Assembly: GCA_024234395.1 (NCBI GenBank)
Contig: JACKOH010000004.1
Span: 1 to 64,000 of the forward strand
From: Pseudomonadales bacterium
GTDB lineage: Bacteria > Pseudomonadota > Gammaproteobacteria > Pseudomonadales > Pseudohongiellaceae
DNA: 64,000 bases
Direction of reading: 5' to 3'
Of this stretch, positions 53,983-61,736 are shown piece after piece. Position 1 is the first letter of the stretch. The number at the start of each line of letters is the position of its first letter. The notes under the pieces were generated by a model, which worked only from the letters and a program-made list of their open reading frames with translations, ran no database searches and was not told the origin of the DNA. The position numbers and the translations under genes are program-made.

Positions 53983-54214
53983 CGTTGCAACCCTCAGACT
54001 GGCACCCCGTCAGCCATTCCGCCAGGCCGCGCCGGGTCCAGTATTTGCGAGTGCTGGGCGGCGGCTCTATTTCCACGGTCTCAGACTCGCGGCTCGCCTC
54101 GTAAACTCTAAGTCCTTTCAGACTGGAATCCGGGATTTTAGCACCGGAGTAGTCAATGCCGATATAGCGGCTGAACCTTGGCTTGATAAGTTCTGGCATC
54201 TTTATAATCATCAT
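53975..54214 (-). pseudogene. 5' fragment of a larger conserved gene (YIGIDYSGA family)
   Basis: 79 codons starting MMIIKMPELIKPRFSRYIGIDYSGAK, continuing SSLKGLRVYEA and RKYWTRRGLAEWL. From memory of the family, full-length members have about 250 residues and continue with a GIDHGFSFP segment, missing here. The frame runs into the 15-bp repeat, whose bases supply the TAG. Its ATG overlaps the TGA of the upstream 102-codon gene (ATGATG). It is therefore a truncated, probably inactive gene at a rearrangement end. Confidence 0.55.
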
Positions 54215-54519
54215 GCCTGTGAGCCTCGTTTGTTCATTGGCGTGGACAAAATGCTATCCACTCGATCACGGAGTTCCGCTGCAAAGCTGCCGATCATGGT
54301 TGCCGTAACAGCTTCCGCGTTTTCAAGATCCCAAGAGTCAACGTACTCGGCAGGGTCTTCGAGGATTTCCACCAGATGAGCACGAACCCCTCGCAGCCAT
54401 TCATCCTCGGTTTTGAACCGGCTGGCCATTGCGCCGAGTTCGGCCTTCAGGGTGTCCGAGACTTGGGAGGCGCTGACAATAATGCCCCAAGGCAATTCTG
54501 TCAGATCGTCGGTATCCAT
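54211..54519 (-). CDS. small protein of unknown function next to Fic operon
   Basis: 102 residues, acidic and helical (SDTLKAELGAMASRFKTEDEWLRGVRAHLVEILEDPAEY). No known motif. The C-terminal DRVDSILSTPMNKR is matched by a relic at 48704. It lies about 225 bases after the Fic gene, separated by a small repeat array, and overlaps the following truncated gene by four bases. It might be part of a conflict or toxin-antitoxin module, but there is no direct evidence. Confidence 0.55.
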   Translation of the reverse strand: MDTDDLTELPWGIIVSASQVSDTLKAELGAMASRFKTEDEWLRGVRAHLVEILEDPAEYVDSWDLENAEAVTATMIGSFAAELRDRVDSILSTPMNKRGSQA

Positions 54520-54679
54520 AAAGTCAATTCCTGCATGGAGTTGAATCTACTTGGTCGGTACTTGGTCGGTGAGGCGGGCGGAAGGTCGGACCAAGCCGTG
54601 TCGTGGGCTTCCCATGAGTTGTTAAGCGGTGCTTAATAGCTCGTCTCATCCTTGCGTGGGCCTCATGCCGTAACCATGT

Positions 54680-54733
54680 CGCAAGCCGTGTCGTGAGCCT
54701 GTCACAAGTTTTGTCGTGAGTTTGTCGCAAGTC
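54680..54733. repeat. 23-bp degenerate tandem repeat
   Basis: Two and a third copies of a 23-base unit (CGCAAGCCGTGTCGTGAGCC... and CACAAGTTTTGTCGTGAGTT...), with another partial copy near 54595. It lies between the Fic stop and the 102-codon gene. The repeated GTCGTGAG sites could be protein-binding sites. Confidence 0.55.
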
Positions 54734-54743
54734 ACCCCGGAAG

Positions 54744-55781
54744 TTACCCAGGAAGTCGATAGACCAGCTGATTGGTCGCCCCCTCGGCTGTAATCAGGTT
54801 CTTGTCCAACATCCCCTTCAGGTCCCGCTGCAGGCTGCGGCGGTTGACGGTCGGGCAGAGCGCTTCGAAATCCTGGATAGTCAGCTTGCCGTGCTGGAGG
54901 AGATAATCCAGCGCCATGCCCTGCCGCTCGTTCAGGCCGTGCTGCTTCACCAGCACGTCGCGGCGGATGACCTGCTCGCTGCGTTCGCGCACCTCGATCA
55001 TCTGGGTTTCCAGGCCGGTGACGAAGTAGTCGAGCCAGCCGGTCATGTCCATGCCGTTGTCGCGCACGCTCTGGATCGACTTGTAGAAGGTCGGCCGGTC
55101 GCGGTCGTAGTATTCGCTGATGGTGAACAACCGTTTAAAGTCGTACCCGGCCTTGTAGAGGCAGAGGGTGGAAAGCAGCCGCGAGGCGCGGCCGTTGCCG
55201 TCCAGAAACGGGTGGATATGCACCAGCTGGAACTGGGCGATGCCGCTAACCAGCACCGGGTGGGTATCGAGTTCAGCGTTCAGCCACTTGACCAGTTCCG
55301 ACATCATCACCGGAACCTCCACCGCCGTGGGCGGTGTGTAAATGACCTGTCCGGTGCCGGAATTGACCACGTAGTTCTGGATGCGCCGGTATTCCCCCGG
55401 GGCGGCGCTGCCGCCGCGCACGCCTTCCACCAGTTTGCGGTGGATCTCGCGGATCATCTCCTCGGTGATTGGGTCGCCGCTGTCGAGACACTCGGAGACA
55501 AACTCAAAGGCGGTGCGGTAGTTAAGCAGCTCCCGCGCATCGTCCGGGTCGGCCTCCGGCACCGCTTCACCCTTCCACAGCCGCTCTGCCTGATCCAGGG
55601 TCAGTCGGGTGCCTTCGATGTGGGTGGTGTGGTGCGCCTCCAGAATCAGCGCCTGCTCGCCCACTTCGCGCACCCAGTCGGCGGAAAGTTGCGCCGCGTC
55701 CAGAAAGCCCCGCGCCCGCTCGATGCGGGTGATCGCGGAGGTCTGTCGGTTGGTGATGGTGAATTGGGGCTGGAAACTCAT
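54744..55781 (-). CDS. Fic family protein, class II-type (N-terminal inhibitory helix)
   Basis: 345 residues. Fic core [13 protein letters not shown] has the full catalytic HxFxDGNGRxxR loop. Near residue 50, [12 protein letters not shown] fits the inhibitory (S/T)xxxE(G/N) motif, so the protein should be auto-inhibited in the resting state. A C-terminal winged-helix domain ([26 protein letters not shown]) could bind DNA. Its ATG overlaps the stop of the HTH gene (ATGA), so the two are translationally coupled. Target for AMP transfer unknown; the setting suggests a growth-control or defence role. Confidence 0.88.
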   Translation of the reverse strand: MSFQPQFTITNRQTSAITRIERARGFLDAAQLSADWVREVGEQALILEAHHTTHIEGTRLTLDQAERLWKGEAVPEADPDDARELLNYRTAFEFVSECLDSGDPITEEMIREIHRKLVEGVRGGSAAPGEYRRIQNYVVNSGTGQVIYTPPTAVEVPVMMSELVKWLNAELDTHPVLVSGIAQFQLVHIHPFLDGNGRASRLLSTLCLYKAGYDFKRLFTISEYYDRDRPTFYKSIQSVRDNGMDMTGWLDYFVTGLETQMIEVRERSEQVIRRDVLVKQHGLNERQGMALDYLLQHGKLTIQDFEALCPTVNRRSLQRDLKGMLDKNLITAEGATNQLVYRLPG

Positions 55782-55996
55782 AATTTTGCCAACTCGCCCT
55801 TGAGGCTGTCTTTGCAAAACTGCTCGAACTGCCGCTGTGTCAGCTTCGAGGGGATGGTCTTGCCATTCTCCCAATGGTTGACCGTGGCGAAACTCACACC
55901 GAGGGCGTGGGCCAACTCCACCTGGGAGAGCGCCAGCCGCCACCGCACCTCCTTGACTGCTTCCGGGAAGTTTTCGGGTTGGCGGATCATGGCCAT
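55778..55996 (-). CDS. small XRE-type helix-turn-helix regulator
   Basis: About 72 residues with a canonical HTH in [28 protein letters not shown]. It overlaps the 79-codon gene upstream (its ATG lies inside the last codons of that gene) and the Fic gene downstream by four bases. Probably represses this operon or acts as an antitoxin-like partner of Fic. The second in-frame ATG at 55990 is an alternative start. Confidence 0.8.
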   Translation of the reverse strand: MAMIRQPENFPEAVKEVRWRLALSQVELAHALGVSFATVNHWENGKTIPSKLTQRQFEQFCKDSLKGELAKL

Positions 55997-56226
55997 TGGA
56001 TATCTCCCGCTGATTGGACCAGGCGCAACAGGCCGGGCGCGACATTCCACTGGTGGCCGTCGTCGGTGGCGACGCTGATCATCAGCGTGGTGGCGCGTGC
56101 CTGGGAGATGAGCTTGAGCCGCTCGACGATCAGCCGGTTGAGAAAGAGCAGGTCCTCTTCGTTCAGACGCTTGATCGCCTCGAAGGCGGAGACGCGGTCG
56201 ACGATCTTGACGCTGCTGGGTTTCAT
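55987..56226 (-). CDS. small protein of unknown function preceding HTH-Fic
   Basis: 79 residues starting [21 protein letters not shown], continuing [18 protein letters not shown] and ending [18 protein letters not shown]. From memory, similar proteins contain a longer middle segment with a beta-barrel-like region, so this one may be internally shortened. CAGGGAGC lies eight bases before the ATG. The gene starts 31 bases after the TOTE-fusion stop, so it is likely part of the same transcript. Could be a nucleic-acid-binding adaptor. Confidence 0.6.
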   Translation of the reverse strand: MKPSSVKIVDRVSAFEAIKRLNEEDLLFLNRLIVERLKLISQARATTLMISVATDDGHQWNVAPGLLRLVQSAGDIQWP

Positions 56227-56250
56227 GACTGCGCTCCCTGTTGATGCACG

Positions 56251-56265
56251 TGTGTTGCTATGAAA
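56251..56265. repeat. 15-bp direct repeat, right copy
   Basis: TGTGTTGCTATGAAA, identical to 53968-53982. On the minus strand it provides the TAG stop of the AbiEii-TOTE fusion gene. See the left copy. Confidence 0.6.
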
Positions 56266-59200
56266 TATTGTTGAAGTCTTTACTGTTTGATGTTCCATCT
56301 TGTACGGAATTTTCGTCATAAAAGTGTATCTGATAGCCCATCGCTTTATATCCCTTTTCACGCTTACTGAACATGCGTTGCAGCATAGGAAGGGATACAT
56401 CAACATAATCGTATATTGTAACTTGCTTCTTGCCCTCCACCTCGCGATGGATTCTTCCAGCGTACTGGGCCAGTGATCCTTTCCAAGCTATGGGCATGGC
56501 CAGGAAAAGCGTGTCGAGCCTTGGCAAGTCGAAGCCCTCACCAACATATTTACCAGTGGCGACGACTACCTGTGCTGTGGGGAGTTGCTCAGTGGCCGCT
56601 TTGCGTTCTTTGGCCCGCATTGCTCCTCTGAGGATTACAGAGTCAATTCCACTTTGGTTGAGAAGCCGATTGATGAGTTCTGCATGTTCTCTTCGTTCCG
56701 TAAGCACAAGAGGGTGTTTTTCGTCTGTTATTTTCTCGATGACATCGTCGACGATTCGCTGAGTACGTTTGTCATCTTCCGTCAACCAGCGATAGACGTC
56801 AGTGATTCGTGGCCTTTGCCCTGAGTTTGTCAGTTCAATGGGCGGTTGGTTAGGCAGTCGGGTGACAACGACGTGTTGTTCAAAGTGTTCCGAATGCTCT
56901 GATTTCACCTTGTGACGCACCGGCCCGGCAGTCATGAGAATAATTTTCTGGTGACCATCCTGTCTATCCGGAGTCGCAGTTAAACCAAGAATATATTTCG
57001 CGCGCACTTCATTTAGTACCAATTCGAAGCGCGGGGCGGAAATATGGTGGCATTCATCCACGATTATCTGGCCATAGTCCTGCACTAGTGGATCTACAGT
57101 GTTGTCTTTCTTGTTGATAAGGCTCTGATAGGTGGCAATGTCTATTTGTCCGGTCGGGTTTTTCTTACCTCCGCCAACTATACCGATATCAATATCTGTT
57201 AGAAAAGAACTCAGGCGCTCCCTCCATTGGTCCAGTAGCTGGCGATTGTGTGTCAGGATCAGTGTGTTGGTCTTGCGTTTGGCTATCACCCCGATCGCAG
57301 TTACCGTTTTGCCGAAGGCCGTAGGTGCATGTAAAACTCCGGTGTCGTGTTTGGTGATGGCGCGTACCGCTGCGGATTGGTTTTTTTTTAGATTACCCAG
57401 GAACTTGAGTGTTTTCAGCCGCTCACCTGGTTCGCGTTTGTCGTCAATGGTCGCCGTAATCTTGTACTCATCAAGTAGTTCAAGGGCTTCATCCAGGCAA
57501 CCGCGCGGGATAGCCAAATAGCCCTGTTCAATGCGAGCGCAGCTAATGAATCTCGGGATATTGTGAGTCGAAAACCGCAGCGCCTGGGTCTTAAAGAATA
57601 CCGGATTGGAGAAACTCGCCAATCGTCGGAGCCTGGCTGCAAGTGGTGCCGGTATTTCATCGAGCTTGAAGTAGACATGGTTCGCCAGTGTGATGGTTAG
57701 CTGCTCGGGGCAGTTATCGATCTTCTCGGGTTTAATCTTGGCGCCTTGTTCCCATGGAGGTCGAGAATCGATGATAAGTTGCCCTGACGTCTGCAATTCA
57801 CTTGGTGCCAGCTTTCCTATCAATTCAGTCAGCCGTTGGGGGGAAACCGTTTCTATTTTCTCCAATTGCGTCCACTGGTTGTTGAAGGGTTGCAGTGACT
57901 GATCGACAAATTGACTATTTCCGTGCTGCCTCGCCTGCCTCTGCAGTGGAAGCGCAATGAGGTTCCCGAAGCCGCCTTCCGGCATCATGTCCTGATTGGG
58001 AAACAGGCGATCATAGGATTCGAATGACAGGTTGGGATGAATTTCCATTGCCTTGTCGAGCAGTCCAAATCCCAACAATCTGGCTTCGCGGGCGGATACT
58101 GGTTGAGAAAAGAAAACCCAAAGGTGAGCGCCATTTCCAGATCGCGAAATCTCAATCAAGTGCGGGATCTTGTATCGATTGCAAGCTTCCGACATGGCTT
58201 TTACAGAGTCTTGCCAGCCATCTTTGTCGAAATCGGCGGCCAGTAGATGGCAAGTGTTGTCTGGCAGGAGGGGATAGAGCCCGACAATGTGCCTGCCTGC
58301 CAGATGGTCGTAAATTGCTTGGTCGTCCAATGCCTTGTATCGTCGGTTGGGGCATTCATTGCATTTGATGTTTGGCTTTTTGCAGAGGTCCGGTTTCCAC
58401 TCGTTGTGACAGGCAATGGAATAACCACTGCGACCTTTCGAATTTTGCCATCGGGTGGCAAATACATCGTCTCGGCCTTTAAAAAGCCGCTTGAAGAGGG
58501 TGACCTTTTGATCGACTGATAGTGACTGAGGTTCTTGCGTAGTGGAATCTCGCGGGGTTGTTCTCTCCGCGTGAGGCTTCGCCAGAAAGTCGCGTTCGGC
58601 TTTTAAGGATTCGAGTTCTTGCTCCAGCGTGGCAATTCTCTGGTTTATTGATTGGAGCGCTTCGGCGATGGCACTCTCTCGACTGTAGCAGAGTAGTCTA
58701 GGTGCAGTGGAGCCAAGCATTGTAGGTAGCTCAGACTCTTCGGGATTGGGATGAACAATATCGCCGAATCCAATATCAATCTGCATATTGATCCTGGCAG
58801 AATCAAGGTTGCCACGAAATCGAACTCGGATTCCCTGATAGTCTGCATCTTCTGTTATGCGTTCAGTTTGAATCGAACTGACGTCGAAATTCAAGCCGTC
58901 AGGATCAACCGCGACGTTAAGTATTTCAATGATCTGTGAAACAATGTTGGTTTCATCGTTGCCGGTTTTTCCCAGCATATCGATATCCATCGTTGGCCTG
59001 ATCTCCGGTGCCTGCCACACTCTCAGCATCAGAGCACCCTTGAGAATAAAGTGCTGTGAATATGCTGACCTGGATAGCCGATATAGAAAACGCTCCATAG
59101 CATAGTATTGAAGCAATTCAGCGAAAGGCCTCTTATCCTTTCTTGCACGATTCAACAATTTCTGGCGTACAGAGGCTGTGATATTTTTTGGCGCACTCAC
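56258..59200 (-). CDS. chimeric AbiEii toxin N-terminus fused to TOTE-type primase-helicase
   Basis: 980 residues from GTG 59200, which overlaps the AbiEi stop (GTGA). Residues 1 to about 180 are the N-terminal half of an AbiEii nucleotidyltransferase (ITASVRQKLLNRARK, FILKGALMLRVW, TMDIDMLG, INMQIDIGFGDIV). The similarity ends at YSRESAIAEA, just where the C-terminal toxin motifs with the EK and KDxxDL residues should come. A coiled coil (INQRIATLEQELESLKAERD, about 184-203) leads into a TOTE-type archaeo-eukaryotic primase domain (about 230-470) with Cys at 264, 273, 280 and 283, a DFD at 323-325 and His 359 in GNGAHLW. A superfamily 2 helicase follows: APTAFGKT 625-632, DECH 715-718, QYAGRIHR 912-919. 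Toxin catalysis is probably lost; primase and helicase motifs are complete. Confidence 0.85.
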   Translation of the reverse strand: MSAPKNITASVRQKLLNRARKDKRPFAELLQYYAMERFLYRLSRSAYSQHFILKGALMLRVWQAPEIRPTMDIDMLGKTGNDETNIVSQIIEILNVAVDPDGLNFDVSSIQTERITEDADYQGIRVRFRGNLDSARINMQIDIGFGDIVHPNPEESELPTMLGSTAPRLLCYSRESAIAEALQSINQRIATLEQELESLKAERDFLAKPHAERTTPRDSTTQEPQSLSVDQKVTLFKRLFKGRDDVFATRWQNSKGRSGYSIACHNEWKPDLCKKPNIKCNECPNRRYKALDDQAIYDHLAGRHIVGLYPLLPDNTCHLLAADFDKDGWQDSVKAMSEACNRYKIPHLIEISRSGNGAHLWVFFSQPVSAREARLLGFGLLDKAMEIHPNLSFESYDRLFPNQDMMPEGGFGNLIALPLQRQARQHGNSQFVDQSLQPFNNQWTQLEKIETVSPQRLTELIGKLAPSELQTSGQLIIDSRPPWEQGAKIKPEKIDNCPEQLTITLANHVYFKLDEIPAPLAARLRRLASFSNPVFFKTQALRFSTHNIPRFISCARIEQGYLAIPRGCLDEALELLDEYKITATIDDKREPGERLKTLKFLGNLKKNQSAAVRAITKHDTGVLHAPTAFGKTVTAIGVIAKRKTNTLILTHNRQLLDQWRERLSSFLTDIDIGIVGGGKKNPTGQIDIATYQSLINKKDNTVDPLVQDYGQIIVDECHHISAPRFELVLNEVRAKYILGLTATPDRQDGHQKIILMTAGPVRHKVKSEHSEHFEQHVVVTRLPNQPPIELTNSGQRPRITDVYRWLTEDDKRTQRIVDDVIEKITDEKHPLVLTERREHAELINRLLNQSGIDSVILRGAMRAKERKAATEQLPTAQVVVATGKYVGEGFDLPRLDTLFLAMPIAWKGSLAQYAGRIHREVEGKKQVTIYDYVDVSLPMLQRMFSKREKGYKAMGYQIHFYDENSVQDGTSNSKDFNNIS

Positions 59201-59817
59201 AGTGTTGCTTCCAGGTAGGGGCGCATAATTTTCTCTACGCGGCAGACTCTTGCATACCAAATTAGTTTGTCGAGATTAAAATTTTTACGCGCCTTATAGA
59301 GTTTTAGTGCTTCCAGCACGACATCCATTCCGAGCTTATTTCTAAACTTAAAGCAATCTGCCAGCGTTTTTTCTGGGCAGTAGATATTGATTGAAACGCC
59401 ATCAATCTGATGCTTTTCAAATCCTTCTTTGAGTGCAGCTTCAGAAAATCTGTGTACGCTAATTGGCGGATAATCAATACGAGGAGTTTCTGCGCCTTTG
59501 GGCAGAGCAATAGAAACCGTATGCGGAATTTGGGTAGTGATTTCGTGATATGCCAGTGCTGACACGAGGCAGATTATGGCTTGTGGAACCCGCTTAGCGA
59601 CTATTACCAGATCGGGATTGGAAATTTGTTCCTGCTCTGCAAGTCTGTAAACGCCACGAGACAGCGTCTCAAGTTCGCCTGTATCTCTGAGGCGATACAG
59701 CGTCCGAGGATGAATCCCCGCCCGTATTGCATCCATTGTGCGGATAGTTCCTCCCAACTCTCGGATGGTATCAAGGGCCTTTTGGCAGGACTTGCTGTGG
59801 GCAGGCGTCACTGGCAT
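59197..59817 (-). CDS. type IV toxin-antitoxin AbiEi family antitoxin (with fused partner)
   Basis: 206 residues. Winged-helix N-terminus (GGTIRTMDAIRAGIHPRTLYRLRDTGELETLSRGVYRL) and AbiEi C-terminal domain (HTVSIALPKGAETPRIDYPPI, RFSEAALKEGFEKHQIDGVSI, EKTLADCFKFRNKLGMDVVLEAL). Clearly a different lineage from the two near-duplicate orphans, but same architecture. Its stop overlaps the GTG of the AbiEii-TOTE chimera, the classical AbiE arrangement. It should repress this promoter and may bind the AbiEii-derived part of the chimera. The A+T-rich run TATAATAAAATATATATATAGG at about 59831-59852 upstream is a likely promoter region. Confidence 0.87.
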   Translation of the reverse strand: MPVTPAHSKSCQKALDTIRELGGTIRTMDAIRAGIHPRTLYRLRDTGELETLSRGVYRLAEQEQISNPDLVIVAKRVPQAIICLVSALAYHEITTQIPHTVSIALPKGAETPRIDYPPISVHRFSEAALKEGFEKHQIDGVSINIYCPEKTLADCFKFRNKLGMDVVLEALKLYKARKNFNLDKLIWYARVCRVEKIMRPYLEATL

Positions 59818-60237
59818 GGATAATAAACTCTATAATAAAATATATATATAGGTAATACTATCCGTATTCACTGGAGGCGGCAAGTGAAGGGCCATGTGGG
59901 TAATTGCTTTGGATTCAGCGGGTTAACATTAGATCAATGGATCTAAAATATCAATAAAAACAGAAGGTTAGTTGACATTCCCTGATTTATAAAAGCAGTT
60001 GAACTGTACCTTTTGTGTTTTGATTTCGTTGCAGCTGTGGCATCCAACAAACGGTAATGTTGCATACGGTGTTGTATCCAAGGTTCGCATAGAAGAAGAA
60101 CTACGGTTTTATTTTCTGTCATGAAACCTACTAGCTACGGAAACACAAGCCCGCCAATCCATACATTCTTACCTGCCTCTGATTTCTCTTGGAAGCTCTG
60201 TCTTGCCTAAAAATAACATATATGTTATCAATCGCTC
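59818..60237. other. intergenic region between divergent AbiEi and HigB-like genes
   Basis: About 420 bases, A+T rich. It holds the leftward AbiEi promoter region and the palindrome at 60213-60228 before the HigB-like pseudogene. No open frame with family resemblance was seen. Confidence 0.5.
60213..60228. promoter_or_regulatory. palindromic operator of the HigBA-like pair
   Basis: ATAACATATATGTTAT is a perfect 16-base palindrome ten bases before the ATG at 60238. Type II toxin-antitoxin operons are usually repressed through such palindromes by the antitoxin, here the HTH protein at 60568. The centre also looks like part of a -10 element. Confidence 0.6.
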
Positions 60238-60566
60238 ATGGTCGGCGTAAAAGAATATGAACAGGAGGACGGGAAGCATCCGTTTTCTATCTGGTTTGAT
60301 TCCCTGAATGTTCAAGCGGCATTGAAGGTTCGCACGGCCATTGCCCGTATGAAGCCGGAAATTTCTCTAATGTAGAAACAGTCGGGCAGGGGGTGAAGGA
60401 ATACAAGGTTAATTTTGGTCCAGGTTACCGTATTTATTTTGGCAATGACGGTGACAAACTAGTAATACTTTTAGGTGGCGGCACTAAGAAACGACAAAGC
60501 CGTGATAGCAAAACCGCCCAGATACTTTGGAAAGAGTATAAGAGTCGAAAGAGAAAGGGTAAGTAA
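60238..60566 (+). pseudogene. HigB/RelE-type toxin, frameshifted
   Basis: The first frame reads MVGVKEYEQEDGKHPFSIWFDSL and on to VRTAIARM, then stops at 60373. One frame over, from about 60350, it continues EAGNFSNVETVGQGVKEYKV, NFGPGYRIYFGNDGDKLVILLGGGTKKRQ and WKEYKSRKRKGK to the stop at 60564-60566. Joined, these give a complete toxin of about 110 residues of the family annotated as RelE/ParE or addiction-module killer protein. A single missing base near 60350 explains the break, so the toxin is inactive unless it is a sequencing error. The antitoxin ATG lies two bases after its stop. Confidence 0.82.
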
Positions 60567-60567
60567 A

Positions 60568-60882
60568 ATGCCATTAACACGAGATTTTAGAGAAACTATC
60601 CTTGAGCGAGCCCAGAAAGATCCAGAGTTTCGCGTTGGATTGCTCACAGAGGCCGCAGAGTGCATTCTTCGCAACGAAACCGACGAGGCTAAATCTCTAC
60701 TGCGTGATTACGTGAATGCGACAATTGGATTTGAAGAGCTAGGACATATCACGCACAAGAAACCTCAGAGCCTAATGCGCATGCTTAGCGCTTCGGGGAA
60801 TCCCAGTTTGGATAACATATCTAATATCATGTCCACACTGCGTCAGAATGAAGGCGTGGAGTTACATATTCATGCGCAGTAG
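60568..60882 (+). CDS. HigA-like helix-turn-helix antitoxin
   Basis: 104 residues beginning MPLTRDFRETILERAQKDPE, with an N-terminal helical part and a C-terminal HTH (IGFEELGHITHKKPQSLMRMLSASGNPSLDNISNIM). Members of this family are antitoxins of RelE/HigB-like toxins with toxin-first gene order, as here, and bind the operator palindrome. AGAAAGGG precedes it. It remains intact although its toxin is frameshifted. Confidence 0.85.
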   Translation: MPLTRDFRETILERAQKDPEFRVGLLTEAAECILRNETDEAKSLLRDYVNATIGFEELGHITHKKPQSLMRMLSASGNPSLDNISNIMSTLRQNEGVELHIHAQ

Positions 60883-60933
60883 TTGATTTGATAGCGGTAA
60901 CAAGAGCCAGTGCAGAATGTTGATCCAGTGCGT

Positions 60934-61551
60934 TCATGGCAGGCTTTCCATATAGGGACGCATGACATTCGCCACCCGGCACAGTGTGGCATAGCGCCAG
61001 AGTTCGTCCATGTTCACGCGCTTGGCTTGCCATGCTTCCTGCAGCGCTTCAATGGCGACATCGAGGCCGATCTTGTTGCGGAACTTGAAACAGTCGGCCA
61101 CGGTGCGGGCGACGTTGGTTACCCTAACGGTCACACCATCGATCTGGTGCTCTTCAATGCCATCGGTCAGCGCGGCTCCCGAGAAGCGCACGATACGTAG
61201 AGGAGGATAGTCCATCTTAGGTGCACGAGCCTTGTTTGGAATCGCCAGCCAGACTTCGAATGGTGACTGCGTGGTCATATTGTGTACCCGCAGCGCCGAC
61301 AGAAGGCACACGATGGCTTGCGGATGTTTGCGTGCCACTTCGGCCAGCATGCCATGCTCGGACACCTTGCGATCAGGAAGGGCATAAAGACCGCGGCTCA
61401 CGCGGGTGAGCAGCCCCTGCCGAACCAGCCGTGTGAGAGCGATACGGGGCAGACCCAGCGCATCAAGATCGCGAGGGCGTATGAGGCCGCGTTGTTCTGC
61501 AAGTTTCAGGATTGTCTGGTATGAGCTTTCCATGACTGCATATTGTTGCAT
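60934..61551 (-). CDS. type IV toxin-antitoxin AbiEi family antitoxin (orphan, copy 2)
   Basis: About 205 residues, close to copy 1 at 43349 with only scattered differences (for example NKARAPKMDYPP against NKARALKMDYPP). It ends MRPYMESLP with TGA overlapping an ATG at 60937. That ATG is where the toxin gene should begin, but only unrelated sequence follows, so the toxin is absent. The upstream control region is also conserved with copy 1. The similarity begins within the toxin start region and ends just past the promoter, so each copy looks like an operon deprived of its toxin. Confidence 0.85.
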   Translation of the reverse strand: MQQYAVMESSYQTILKLAEQRGLIRPRDLDALGLPRIALTRLVRQGLLTRVSRGLYALPDRKVSEHGMLAEVARKHPQAIVCLLSALRVHNMTTQSPFEVWLAIPNKARAPKMDYPPLRIVRFSGAALTDGIEEHQIDGVTVRVTNVARTVADCFKFRNKIGLDVAIEALQEAWQAKRVNMDELWRYATLCRVANVMRPYMESLP

Positions 61552-61554
61552 TAT

Positions 61555-61584
61555 GTAGGTAGATGTCAATATATACCGACAAAA
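61555..61584 (-). promoter_or_regulatory. conserved promoter/operator of orphan AbiEi copy 2
   Basis: On the minus strand TTTTGTCGGTATATATTGAC, then ATCTACCTAC, differs from the copy at 43970-43999 at a single base. It lies directly before the AbiEi ATG. Confidence 0.55.
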
Positions 61585-61736
61585 TGAAACAACTAAGGGA
61601 GAAGAATCAGGCTGTGAAAATGCAGAGATGGCAGTAGCTGAACTCACCACCTAACCGGGTGCCGGCGCTGCAGTTTTTGCTGATGCTTAGTTATTGTTGT
61701 TGGTTTCTGTGTTGCTTTCCTTGCGGAGTGGCTGCT

